Assembly: GCA_031286005.1 (NCBI GenBank)
Contig: JAITVC010000127.1
Coordinates: 1-10,013 of the forward strand
Direction of reading: 5' to 3'
DNA from: Bacteroidales bacterium
Lineage (GTDB): Bacteria; Bacteroidota; Bacteroidia; Bacteroidales; P3
DNA length: 10,013 bases
The notes below the pieces were generated by a model. That model was not told the origin of the DNA. It worked only from the letters and a program-made list of their open reading frames with translations, and made no database searches. The position numbers and the translations under genes were made by a program. Shown one piece after another: positions 1-7,007 of this stretch (its first letter is position 1; every line of letters starts with the position of its first letter).

Positions 1-597
1 GGATTCTCTTTTGTTGCTCAATGCAAATCATGGATGCCAAATCCGATTGGCGGCGTGCTTTGGTTTGGTGTAGATGATACGTACAGCACATGCTACGTGC
101 CGATTTACTGTGGCGTAACACAAGTGCCGAATTGCTTCAAAGAAGGCAACGGCGATATGATGACCTATTCGCCAACATCAGCCTTTTGGTTGTTCAACTT
201 GGTAACTCAGATGACGTATTTGCGCTACAACGACATGATCAAAGACGTTCAAAAAGTACAAACCGAACTCGAAAACGGCTTTGTTCAACGTGTTGAAGAA
301 AACGATCGTGCATGGGTAAACGAAACCGAGCATAACACAATGGTGCAAGAAGCCACACGTTTTTCGTTGGCTCAATCGCAATACATGTTCAACAAATGGA
401 AACGTTTGAGCGAATATTTGTTGGTGAAGTATATTGACGGTAATATCAAAAAGGAAAAAGACGGCAAATTTGAAAACAACGGTTACAATCTAAAACAACC
501 GGCTTTCCCGCTTCAACCCAAATATCCGGATTGGTTTTATCGCGAAATCGTGAATAGCGCCGGCGACAACTTGAAAGTTGTTGAGCCTACAAAATAG
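1..597 (+). CDS. C69-family dipeptidase, C-terminal part (5' end outside window)
   Basis: This is the last 198 codons of a peptidase that enters the window already open in frame 1 and stops with TAG at 595-597. Family C69 enzymes are N-terminal-nucleophile dipeptidases related to Lactobacillus dipeptidase A; Bacteroidota forms are generally exported and cleave dipeptides for amino-acid uptake. The recognisable part is the block SFVAQCKSW, then GGVLWFGVDDTYSTCYVP, then GNGDMMTYSPTSAFWLFN, matching my memory of Bacteroides C69 dipeptidases. The catalytic N-terminal Cys lies upstream, so activity cannot be judged here. The charged C-terminal half (roughly residues 80-150 of the fragment) is probably helical. 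An ATG at 34 is in frame, but the same family sequence continues upstream of it, so it is not the start. The next gene begins 45 bases downstream with no terminator between, so co-transcription is plausible. Confidence 0.88.
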   Translation, partial: GFSFVAQCKSWMPNPIGGVLWFGVDDTYSTCYVPIYCGVTQVPNCFKEGNGDMMTYSPTSAFWLFNLVTQMTYLRYNDMIKDVQKVQTELENGFVQRVEENDRAWVNETEHNTMVQEATRFSLAQSQYMFNKWKRLSEYLLVKYIDGNIKKEKDGKFENNGYNLKQPAFPLQPKYPDWFYREIVNSAGDNLKVVEPTK

Positions 598-642
598 ATT
601 ATTTCTATCAGAATTATAATTAGAACAAAGAATTTTCAATCA

Positions 643-3600
643 ATGAAAAAATTCAGCATTATGTGCTGTATGTGGATGTTATTTGCAACATCCACATACG
701 CACAATCGTGTATCGAACAATTGCCTTACACACCTGTATTTGGAACCGGAACAAATCCTTCTGGCGAACAAGATTTGTGGTTTGTAGATAGAATGAGTGG
801 AGGTCGATCGAAATGGACATTTAACGTCCAAGTCAATGAAGGCGGTGAAATCGCTCCAACGTATGCAAACACACAATCAGGAGGAAGCGCACAATACAGT
901 ACAGTTTTTACACGGTGCTTGGCTCTTGATAACACAGCTGTTCATCAATTAACCGTTACATGTGTGGCCACATCGCCCGGAGCAACACGAATGCAGATTT
1001 TCTTGGTTGAAGTTGATTCCGAATTGGAAGCTGAAACAGACATTCTTTATGCGTATGATTATGATATTGATGATGCAGTTTGTTTCATTGATACCATTGA
1101 AGGCGTAGTTAATGGCGAAAATGAATGTTCGGTTATCATCAATGAATTTACGGCTGCTCCAAGTGCCAAATATCGGATTGGCATACGTGTGGAAAACACT
1201 CCGAGTGGCTCTTCATTATATCTAAAAGATATTGAACTTAGCGAAATGCAAACCTACGATTTGAAAATGGTAGGTTTGAATAGTCCGCTGTCCAATTGCA
1301 ATTTGCCGAACCAAACCGTATCCTTCAAAATCAGAAATGACGGCTACCATTGTCCGCCATCCTACAATGTGTGCTATCAACGCAACACGGGCGAGGGCAC
1401 GCCGTATAGCGCGCCGGTTTGCAAGTCGTTCAGCGATGCAATTCCGGCTAACGACGTTCTTGTTGTAAGGCTTGATAACACGGAAACATTTGGCGACCAA
1501 ACGCTGTTTAAGGCTTGGGTTTCCTACGATGGCCTCACATCGGATACGATAAGACCCTTTATAGAGAAAACCAATTCGCACACTGTTCCATACGTTTGCT
1601 CGTTTGAAAATTACACGGCGAGCGAGGATTGGATTGTGATACCGAAAACAACACAATCCAATGTTACTTGGACTACGGACGGCGGAAAGGCGTCTATCAA
1701 AACCAGTGGTGCGGCTTCCGACGACCGATTGGTGAGTGGTTGCATCGATCTGGTAAAAGATGTGCTGTATCAAATCTCGTTTACTTACAATGCCCAATCG
1801 GCATCATTTGCAGAGCGCATGTTGTGCTATGTGGGTACCGGCAATGTGGCGGCTCCGTCGGATACGTTGATGGATATTAGGGATTTCACGAATACAGACC
1901 AAAGAACGATTACAACGTATTTCAAACCCTCCGTTTCGGGAGCGCATTATATTGGATTTTTAGCGTACAGCAATGCGTCTTCGAGCGGTATTGATCTGTC
2001 CAATCTGACTGTTGAAGCCGTTCAACCGATGTCTGTCCCGACTTATATGGGCTTTGAAAGTTATGAAACCTTGACGGATTGGCAAACGGTTAATTATCGC
2101 ACGGCTGCAAACGGTTGGCTACAAACGCACACCAATGCAGACGTTCTTAATTACAGCGAACAAAACCTCAGTACGTCGGCTTTGAAAACAGTTTTCGTTG
2201 CAGGAAATAACAATTGGGTTATATCCAAACCGCTTTGGATGGATGCTTCCAAAACATACACTGTTGAATATTTCCGAAAAGGAATGTCATCTATGGAATT
2301 GATGAGCGTTAGAATTGGCAACAATCCCAACTTGCAAGCGATGACTGAAATGACGCCGTCATTCAAAGACACCATCAGAGAAACGAGTTACAGCAGCCGT
2401 ACGGTTGATTTTAAACCTTCCCAAACGGGTATCTATTACGTGTCCTTTCAATACCATACCGAAGGAACATCCGGCGGTGGATTGTGTTTGGATGATATTA
2501 TGATTCGGGATAAAGTGGCGGCCAATGATACCAATTTAAGTGTTGTGAGACTAAATTATGCCAACAACTCCCCGTGCGAATTATCGGCAGACGAACGTGT
2601 GCAAATGGTTATTAAAAACCGAGGCAATCACAATATCGTAGCTGCTCACGGTATTTATCCGTCTTTCCGGTTTGATGGTAAAACAGTAACAGCCTCACAA
2701 CCGATTGCTATTGAGCCATACCGCACGCTGGTCATAAACTCCGGCTCTTTGGATATGACTCGGACCGGTGTTTTTGAAATACAAGGATGGATTTCGGGAA
2801 GTGCCGACAAAGGCAAAACCGACGATACATCCGCTGTTTTGAAGGTAGAGAAAATAGAGCCGCTTACCAACAATATTCACATGGGCTTTGAGTCCGGCGA
2901 CAATACAAATGTTTGGACGAAAAATGAAGGATGGGCCTTTACAAGAAACGAAAGTTTGGCACATTCGGGAACGAGCTTGGCGTATTTAGCGCCTGCCTCA
3001 CGGGTTACAGGAGATTCCGTTCGTCAAGCCATCGGAACGCCTTGCATCGCACTTGGGCCGGATACCACGTATTTAATTTCGTTTTTCTACCGTGCGGCTA
3101 CCGAAGTAGATCCGACCAATACGCAATACGAGCAGCCTCCGGTTACACTTAATGTTTATGTAGGCACAAACAACTCTACATCCAATCAGCGTTTGAGCAG
3201 TATGCAAGCAGACGCAACCGGCTATAACCAATACATCGGATACTACCGTTCAACAGGTACAGGGCCTTATTATACCTTTATCGAGGGAGTTTCCAGGAGT
3301 TGGGCCAGAGGGCTTTGTGTGGACGACTTTGTGATTATCGACAGCGCTACGGCGCAAAAGCGGAACTTGTCCATTACGTCATTCAATCTCGCCTCGTCGA
3401 ACAAATGCGATTTATCGCCCGACACGCTGTTTGTGGAGATTGCAAACAACGGCTTTTTCCCTTACGAGAATCCGACCATTAAGATTCAAATCGGCAGCAA
3501 CATCCTTTCAGACCGAGTTACCGGAATCATTAATCCCAGAGAATCCGAAAAATTCCGCTTAACCCAAATGCTCACACATACGGCTTATGGCGACCAATCG

Positions 3601-4737
3601 GTTCGTGTTTGGATTGAAGAGCCCAACAACCATCCGGAGGCCAACGATACAGCGGCCACATTGGTAAGCACCAAACAAGCGCCCATTACAGAGTTTCCGT
3701 ATGTGGCCACATTCCCCGACGGTTGGAATAATTTAGAAGAATATCAAAATCCGGATGGCTCGGCATTTGAATATTGGCAAACAGGAAGCGGCAGCAATGA
3801 AATGCACTTTGCCAATGGCCCGTCGAAAAACAAGCCCGGCTTTTTGGCATCGGGTTGTTTCACGTTGAAACCCGATGAACCGTACATTATCACCTATCGC
3901 TACAAAGCCGCTGCTTCAACAAGCACCGAAAACCTGCGTTTGATGAAGTATAACGCCGATGAGACCACAGAAACGTTGTTTACACAACCCTCATCGTCGT
4001 TTTCCACCGCATATCAGACCAAAGTCGTATCCTATACAACGACCGGAGCTAACGAACGGTTTGTGTTCGCAAGCAACTCCAACAATCAAGCGCAAGGTGT
4101 TTATATCGACTACTTCTCGATTGTAGAAGATACCGCAGGCTGGCCTGCCGATGTGCGGATGCTGGCCATTTCATCGCCTAAATCGGATACGGCCTTGTCT
4201 GCAACAGAGCGTGTAACGGTAAGAGTAACCAATAACGCTCTTCGTCCACTAAAAAACGTTCCAATCTATTATCAATTGAATGGCGTGTTGGTAGAAGAAA
4301 CGATACCCTCGCTTACTCCCGGACAGGTGTTGAATTTCACATTCGCCCAAACGGCTGATTTAAGTTCGTATCAAAGTTACGAGTTAGTTATTTTCTCCGG
4401 ACTTTCGGATGATTTGGATCGAACTAACGACACCCTTCGCGCCACTGTAACCTGCTATCCTCCGGCCGAATCTTCTGTGGAAAATTTGGTGAGCGATGTG
4501 CAATTTGCCGTTTATCCTAATCCGGCAACCACCCATGTTGTGATACGTTCGGACAAGACTATCTCGAAATTATTAATTCACACCATAACCGGCAAATTCG
4601 TAACAGAAATTGCGCTCAATAGCACCGAATATCAGCTCAACACAAGTGATTTCCCAACAGGCGTATATCTGTTCTCGTGCCAAATCGGTCAAGCGTGGGT
4701 TCAACAAAAAGTCATTATCGAAACCAATCGCCTGTGA
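643..4737 (+). CDS. Large secreted multidomain surface protein with T9SS type A sorting domain
   Basis: A 1364-residue exported protein. Residues 1-20 are a signal peptide (MKKFSIMCC... ending TYA|QS). The body alternates jelly-roll-like modules at about 21-205, 312-460, 465-625, 745-900 and 1016-1160 with CARDB-like beta modules at about 207-310, 631-740, 907-1010 and 1167-1275. Most jelly-roll modules end in a related signature: LKDIEL, CLDDIMI, CVDDFVI, YIDYFSI. CARDB-like modules carry the 'C-x-L-S-x-(D/E)-x-V' and 'NDT' style motifs usual for such adhesin-like repeats. Residues 1288-1364 are the T9SS type A sorting domain (VYPNPATTHVVI, later FPTGVYLF and QKVII), which directs export across the outer membrane and usually attachment to surface lipopolysaccharide. 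I see no catalytic domain, so adhesion or scaffolding is an inference. The 643 ATG is the only start that gives the signal peptide. The TGA overlaps the nadK start by one base. Confidence 0.92.
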   Translation: MKKFSIMCCMWMLFATSTYAQSCIEQLPYTPVFGTGTNPSGEQDLWFVDRMSGGRSKWTFNVQVNEGGEIAPTYANTQSGGSAQYSTVFTRCLALDNTAVHQLTVTCVATSPGATRMQIFLVEVDSELEAETDILYAYDYDIDDAVCFIDTIEGVVNGENECSVIINEFTAAPSAKYRIGIRVENTPSGSSLYLKDIELSEMQTYDLKMVGLNSPLSNCNLPNQTVSFKIRNDGYHCPPSYNVCYQRNTGEGTPYSAPVCKSFSDAIPANDVLVVRLDNTETFGDQTLFKAWVSYDGLTSDTIRPFIEKTNSHTVPYVCSFENYTASEDWIVIPKTTQSNVTWTTDGGKASIKTSGAASDDRLVSGCIDLVKDVLYQISFTYNAQSASFAERMLCYVGTGNVAAPSDTLMDIRDFTNTDQRTITTYFKPSVSGAHYIGFLAYSNASSSGIDLSNLTVEAVQPMSVPTYMGFESYETLTDWQTVNYRTAANGWLQTHTNADVLNYSEQNLSTSALKTVFVAGNNNWVISKPLWMDASKTYTVEYFRKGMSSMELMSVRIGNNPNLQAMTEMTPSFKDTIRETSYSSRTVDFKPSQTGIYYVSFQYHTEGTSGGGLCLDDIMIRDKVAANDTNLSVVRLNYANNSPCELSADERVQMVIKNRGNHNIVAAHGIYPSFRFDGKTVTASQPIAIEPYRTLVINSGSLDMTRTGVFEIQGWISGSADKGKTDDTSAVLKVEKIEPLTNNIHMGFESGDNTNVWTKNEGWAFTRNESLAHSGTSLAYLAPASRVTGDSVRQAIGTPCIALGPDTTYLISFFYRAATEVDPTNTQYEQPPVTLNVYVGTNNSTSNQRLSSMQADATGYNQYIGYYRSTGTGPYYTFIEGVSRSWARGLCVDDFVIIDSATAQKRNLSITSFNLASSNKCDLSPDTLFVEIANNGFFPYENPTIKIQIGSNILSDRVTGIINPRESEKFRLTQMLTHTAYGDQSVRVWIEEPNNHPEANDTAATLVSTKQAPITEFPYVATFPDGWNNLEEYQNPDGSAFEYWQTGSGSNEMHFANGPSKNKPGFLASGCFTLKPDEPYIITYRYKAAASTSTENLRLMKYNADETTETLFTQPSSSFSTAYQTKVVSYTTTGANERFVFASNSNNQAQGVYIDYFSIVEDTAGWPADVRMLAISSPKSDTALSATERVTVRVTNNALRPLKNVPIYYQLNGVLVEETIPSLTPGQVLNFTFAQTADLSSYQSYELVIFSGLSDDLDRTNDTLRATVTCYPPAESSVENLVSDVQFAVYPNPATTHVVIRSDKTISKLLIHTITGKFVTEIALNSTEYQLNTSDFPTGVYLFSCQIGQAWVQQKVIIETNRL
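668..699 (+). other. Perfect 13-bp inverted repeat inside signal-peptide codons
   Basis: The arms GTATGTGGATGTT (668-680) and AACATCCACATAC (687-699) are exact reverse complements separated by a 6-base loop. They lie 25-56 bases after the start codon of the T9SS protein gene and code for signal-peptide residues 9-19. In the mRNA this would form a stable hairpin close to the translation start. No T-tract follows, so it is not a terminator. Whether it has a role or is an accident of coding is unknown. Confidence 0.6.
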
Positions 4738-5618
4738 TGAAACAACTAAATATCGGCATTTTCGGAACGTCCGTAAAACCCGGACACATTCCGGATTATG
4801 GCCGGTTGATTGGTTGGCTGAACGAACATAACATTACCGTTCGATTTTACAAGCCCTTTGCTCTCTTATGCCGAGAGCAAGGGCTTGTTGATTCAAACGT
4901 TCCAACCTTTTCCAATCCGAACGACTTGGCGGAAACCTGCAATTTGTTGATTTCGCTCGGAGGCGACGGAACACTGCTCAATGCGGCCTCTTTTGTTGTG
5001 GGTTCGGAAATCCCCATTGTGGGATTAAACTTCGGCAAACTTGGCTTTTTGGCTCCCATCGACATGCACTTCTTGGAAGATGCATTAGCGGATTTATGCG
5101 CCGGAAACTATGATGTGGAACATCGCAGTATGCTGGCCATTCGAGCAAAAGATTCTGACGGCACACACCTTGCCTTAAACGATGTAGCTTTCAAAAGCGA
5201 CACAACGGGATTGCTCAGCATGGATGTATTTATTAACGGCCAATTCTTAAACACGTATTTTGGCGACGGCTTGATGGTGTCCACGCCAACTGGCTCCACA
5301 GCGTATAACCTCAGTTGTGGCGGCCCGATTCTGCTGCCCGAAAATCAGAATTTCATCCTCACGCCCATTGCCTCGCACACGCTAACCGTGCGGCCTTTGG
5401 TCATTCCCGATACCGTTGGCATCGAAATCCGGGTAACCGACAGCGAACAACGGTTTCACGCCACGCTTGATTCCCGCCGTTTGAATTTTGAAGGCCAACA
5501 AACGTTCTTTATCGAAAAAGCGCCCTCCCAAATCCACACCATCCGCTTCAAAAACCAACATTTCTTCGATACCCTCCGTTCCAAACTCATGTGGGGGCAA
5601 CATGCGAGAGTTATATGA
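4737..5618 (+). CDS. nadK: NAD kinase (ATP-dependent NAD phosphorylation to NADP)
   Basis: A 293-residue cytoplasmic enzyme that makes NADP+ from NAD+ and ATP. The family signature is complete: GGDGT at residues 75-79 (nucleotide site), NFGKLGFLA at 98-106, the LNDVAF segment around N148-D149, and GDGLMVSTPTGSTAY with TGSTAY at 185-190, then a C-terminal FFDTLRSKLMWG block. Length is typical of bacterial NAD kinases. An in-frame ATG exists at 4677, but it lies deep inside the preceding gene. The ATG at 4737 shares its A with the upstream TGA (TGATG) and gives MKQLNIGIFG, the expected N-terminus, so I chose it. That overlap implies translational coupling to the T9SS protein gene. The stop overlaps the next start by four bases (ATGA). 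A housekeeping enzyme between a surface protein and a membrane regulator is an unusual setting. Confidence 0.96.
   Translation: MKQLNIGIFGTSVKPGHIPDYGRLIGWLNEHNITVRFYKPFALLCREQGLVDSNVPTFSNPNDLAETCNLLISLGGDGTLLNAASFVVGSEIPIVGLNFGKLGFLAPIDMHFLEDALADLCAGNYDVEHRSMLAIRAKDSDGTHLALNDVAFKSDTTGLLSMDVFINGQFLNTYFGDGLMVSTPTGSTAYNLSCGGPILLPENQNFILTPIASHTLTVRPLVIPDTVGIEIRVTDSEQRFHATLDSRRLNFEGQQTFFIEKAPSQIHTIRFKNQHFFDTLRSKLMWGQHARVI
4849..4888 (+). other. Strong 16-bp hairpin within nadK coding sequence
   Basis: The left arm 4849-4865 and right arm 4873-4888 pair over 16 base pairs with a single bulged T (4857, 4858 or 4859) and a 7-base loop (4866-4872). The inner GCTCTC/GAGAGC and the outer AAGCCC/GGGCTT parts are G+C-rich, so the predicted RNA stem is strong. 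It lies 112-151 bases after the nadK start and codes for residues 38-51. No run of T follows, so it is not an intrinsic terminator. It could slow ribosomes, protect mRNA or mark a processing site; these roles are speculation. Confidence 0.6.
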
Positions 5619-6766
5619 CCGAAACTATACTTCTAACATTTGCAACCTACATGCTTAGAGCTTTCATTCCGCTGTTTTTTGGGGTGTTTTTACTGTTTTA
5701 TCGGAAACGTTCCAAACAGAACCTTCCGTTGAGTTGCATTTTCCTTATTATCGGAGTGTTGTATCTTTACAATAGTTTTGTGCGTTTCCCAAGTGTCGGA
5801 AGCGTGGATGTTTATAATGTGCGTTCTTTTCTAATTCTGATGTTTATAGCGCCGTTTACCATCTTTTATGCCAACTTCGCCGTAAACCGAAAACCGAACC
5901 TGAAAGCTAAACTGCTGCATTTTATCCCTTTTGTAACGATGAGCGGATTGTGGTTTATACTGCAAGATACCGTTAAACCCGCTATTCCGTCTTGTTACAG
6001 CATCAATGAAATTGTAGGCTATTTTTCCGAATATCCGTTGTATGTGGTGTATTTTTTGGTACTAATGACGGTGTTCTTTGCACAGGTATGTACCTATTTT
6101 TCTATCGCATGGATTTGGATTCAGCGCGTGCGAAAGATTCATCGCGAAAACAGAATCTCCATGCAGCACACCACCCGGCTGCTGATTATGGACGGGCTGT
6201 TTTGGTATTACCCCTCTATTTGTATGGTGTTTATGTCTTACAATAATAATATTGTATTTGTCGTTATACACAATATCTCGGTTGCTGTTTCGGTTACGGC
6301 TTTGGCTATTTTAAGCATGCACCTGCGTTTGCCGCTGAAAACGATATTCTTGCCTAAAAATGACAGCATCCTAAAACTAAAACCCAAAACGGATTTATCC
6401 GACCAAGAAATCAGCGTAACCGACAGTCGGTTGCTCAAACAAATTCAACACTTGTTTGAGAACGAACATATTTACAGAGATTCGGAAATAACCTTGGACG
6501 ATATTGTAAAACGCTGTACGACCAATCGTACGTATGTGTCCAAATGCATCAACCGGCATTACGGCTGCACCTTTAAACAGCTTTTAATCCGCCATCGGAT
6601 ATTGGAAGCCCTCAATTTGTTGGCCAATAGCGACAAAAGCATTCAGCAAATCATTACAGACGTTGGTTTCAACAGCCGTTCTACATTTTATCACGCTTTT
6701 GAGGAGCAAGTGGGCGACGGTATTTCCCCGCTCGAATGGCGTGAACAGGTTTCGCAGAAATCCTGA
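5615..6766 (+). CDS. Membrane-embedded AraC-family transcriptional regulator (7 TM segments + HTH)
   Basis: A 383-residue one-component regulator. Hydrophobic segments lie at about residues 9-29, 38-56, 71-90, 100-117, 141-168, 189-208 and 212-235, seven in all. A polar linker follows, then an AraC-type DNA-binding domain at about 288-378. Its two helix-turn-helix units are visible as ITLDDIVKRCTTNRTYVSKCIN and SIQQIITDVGFNSRSTFYHAF, the second with the family's GF-N-S-x-S-x-F pattern, followed by GISPLEWR in place of the common G-x-(T/S)-P-x-x-(F/Y)-R. The loop before it seems two residues longer than usual. I prefer the ATG at 5615, which overlaps the nadK TGA as ATGA; an ATG at 5591 would add eight polar residues within nadK. 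The membrane part probably senses a signal in the envelope and the cytoplasmic part binds DNA near the membrane; the ligand is unknown. Candidate binding repeats lie just downstream (6804-6850). Confidence 0.9.
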   Translation: MTETILLTFATYMLRAFIPLFFGVFLLFYRKRSKQNLPLSCIFLIIGVLYLYNSFVRFPSVGSVDVYNVRSFLILMFIAPFTIFYANFAVNRKPNLKAKLLHFIPFVTMSGLWFILQDTVKPAIPSCYSINEIVGYFSEYPLYVVYFLVLMTVFFAQVCTYFSIAWIWIQRVRKIHRENRISMQHTTRLLIMDGLFWYYPSICMVFMSYNNNIVFVVIHNISVAVSVTALAILSMHLRLPLKTIFLPKNDSILKLKPKTDLSDQEISVTDSRLLKQIQHLFENEHIYRDSEITLDDIVKRCTTNRTYVSKCINRHYGCTFKQLLIRHRILEALNLLANSDKSIQQIITDVGFNSRSTFYHAFEEQVGDGISPLEWREQVSQKS

Positions 6767-6803
6767 TAGTTCTAATTTTCCCCAAATTCCTCTGTTCTCC
6801 CAC

Positions 6804-6850
6804 GTAAAATCCGTGTAAATTTACGTAAAACGGTGTCTTTTCGCGTAAAT
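6804..6850 (+). promoter_or_regulatory. Helically phased GTAAA repeat array, candidate operator
   Basis: In the 241-base gap between the AraC-type gene and the lipoprotein gene, GTAAA(A/T) preceded by C or T occurs at 6804, 6815, 6825 and 6845, in the same orientation. The spacings are 11, 10 and 20 bases, about one, one and two turns of DNA. The second copy is also half of the palindrome GTAAATTTAC (6815-6824). AraC-family proteins commonly bind direct repeats on one face of the helix. The array lies about 77-123 bases upstream of the candidate -7 box at 6927. Assigning it to the neighbouring regulator is inference from position and spacing. The rest of the gap (6851-6926 and 6935-7007) is A+T-rich with no other signal I can support, and no terminator is visible after the regulator. 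Confidence 0.45.
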
Positions 6851-6926
6851 TTTCCATCACAATATATTAAAAAGCAATCGACTAAAAAAATATACAAAAA
6901 CGGACACGATAGTTGGGTTTATTTTG

Positions 6927-6934
6927 TAATTTTG
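6927..6934 (+). promoter_or_regulatory. Candidate Bacteroidota -7 promoter element for the Big_2 lipoprotein gene
   Basis: TAATTTTG matches the Bacteroidota -7 consensus TAnnTTTG exactly. Transcription would start near 6941, giving a leader of about 65 bases before the ATG at 7008. No TTTG-like -33 element is present at the usual distance (around 6903-6907), so the promoter may be weak alone and depend on an activator such as one bound to the repeats upstream. Confidence 0.5.
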
Positions 6935-7007
6935 CGCCGTTCAAAAATAACAATTGTGCCATTACAGATTAAAACACTTAAATAAATTAACAACATAAAA
7001 CAAAACT

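Noticed and set aside
1222..1797. A 191-codon open frame on the minus strand inside the T9SS protein gene
   Set aside because: No recognisable domain, no upstream signal, and it lies wholly within a gene with clear modules and a sorting domain on the other strand.
4677..4736. Earlier in-frame ATG for NAD kinase, adding 20 residues
   Set aside because: The extra residues lie within the T9SS sorting domain codons and do not match NAD kinase; the TGATG overlap at 4735-4739 is the more natural start.
5591..5614. Earlier ATG for the AraC-type regulator, adding eight residues
   Set aside because: The added residues are polar and overlap nadK by 28 bases; the ATGA overlap at 5615-5618 is typical of coupled genes. 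It cannot be fully excluded.
6434..6460. 9-bp inverted repeat CTCAAACAA/TTGTTTGAG within the regulator gene
   Set aside because: With a 9-base loop, a repeat of this size is expected by chance at a rate of about 0.4 per window of this length; no supporting context.
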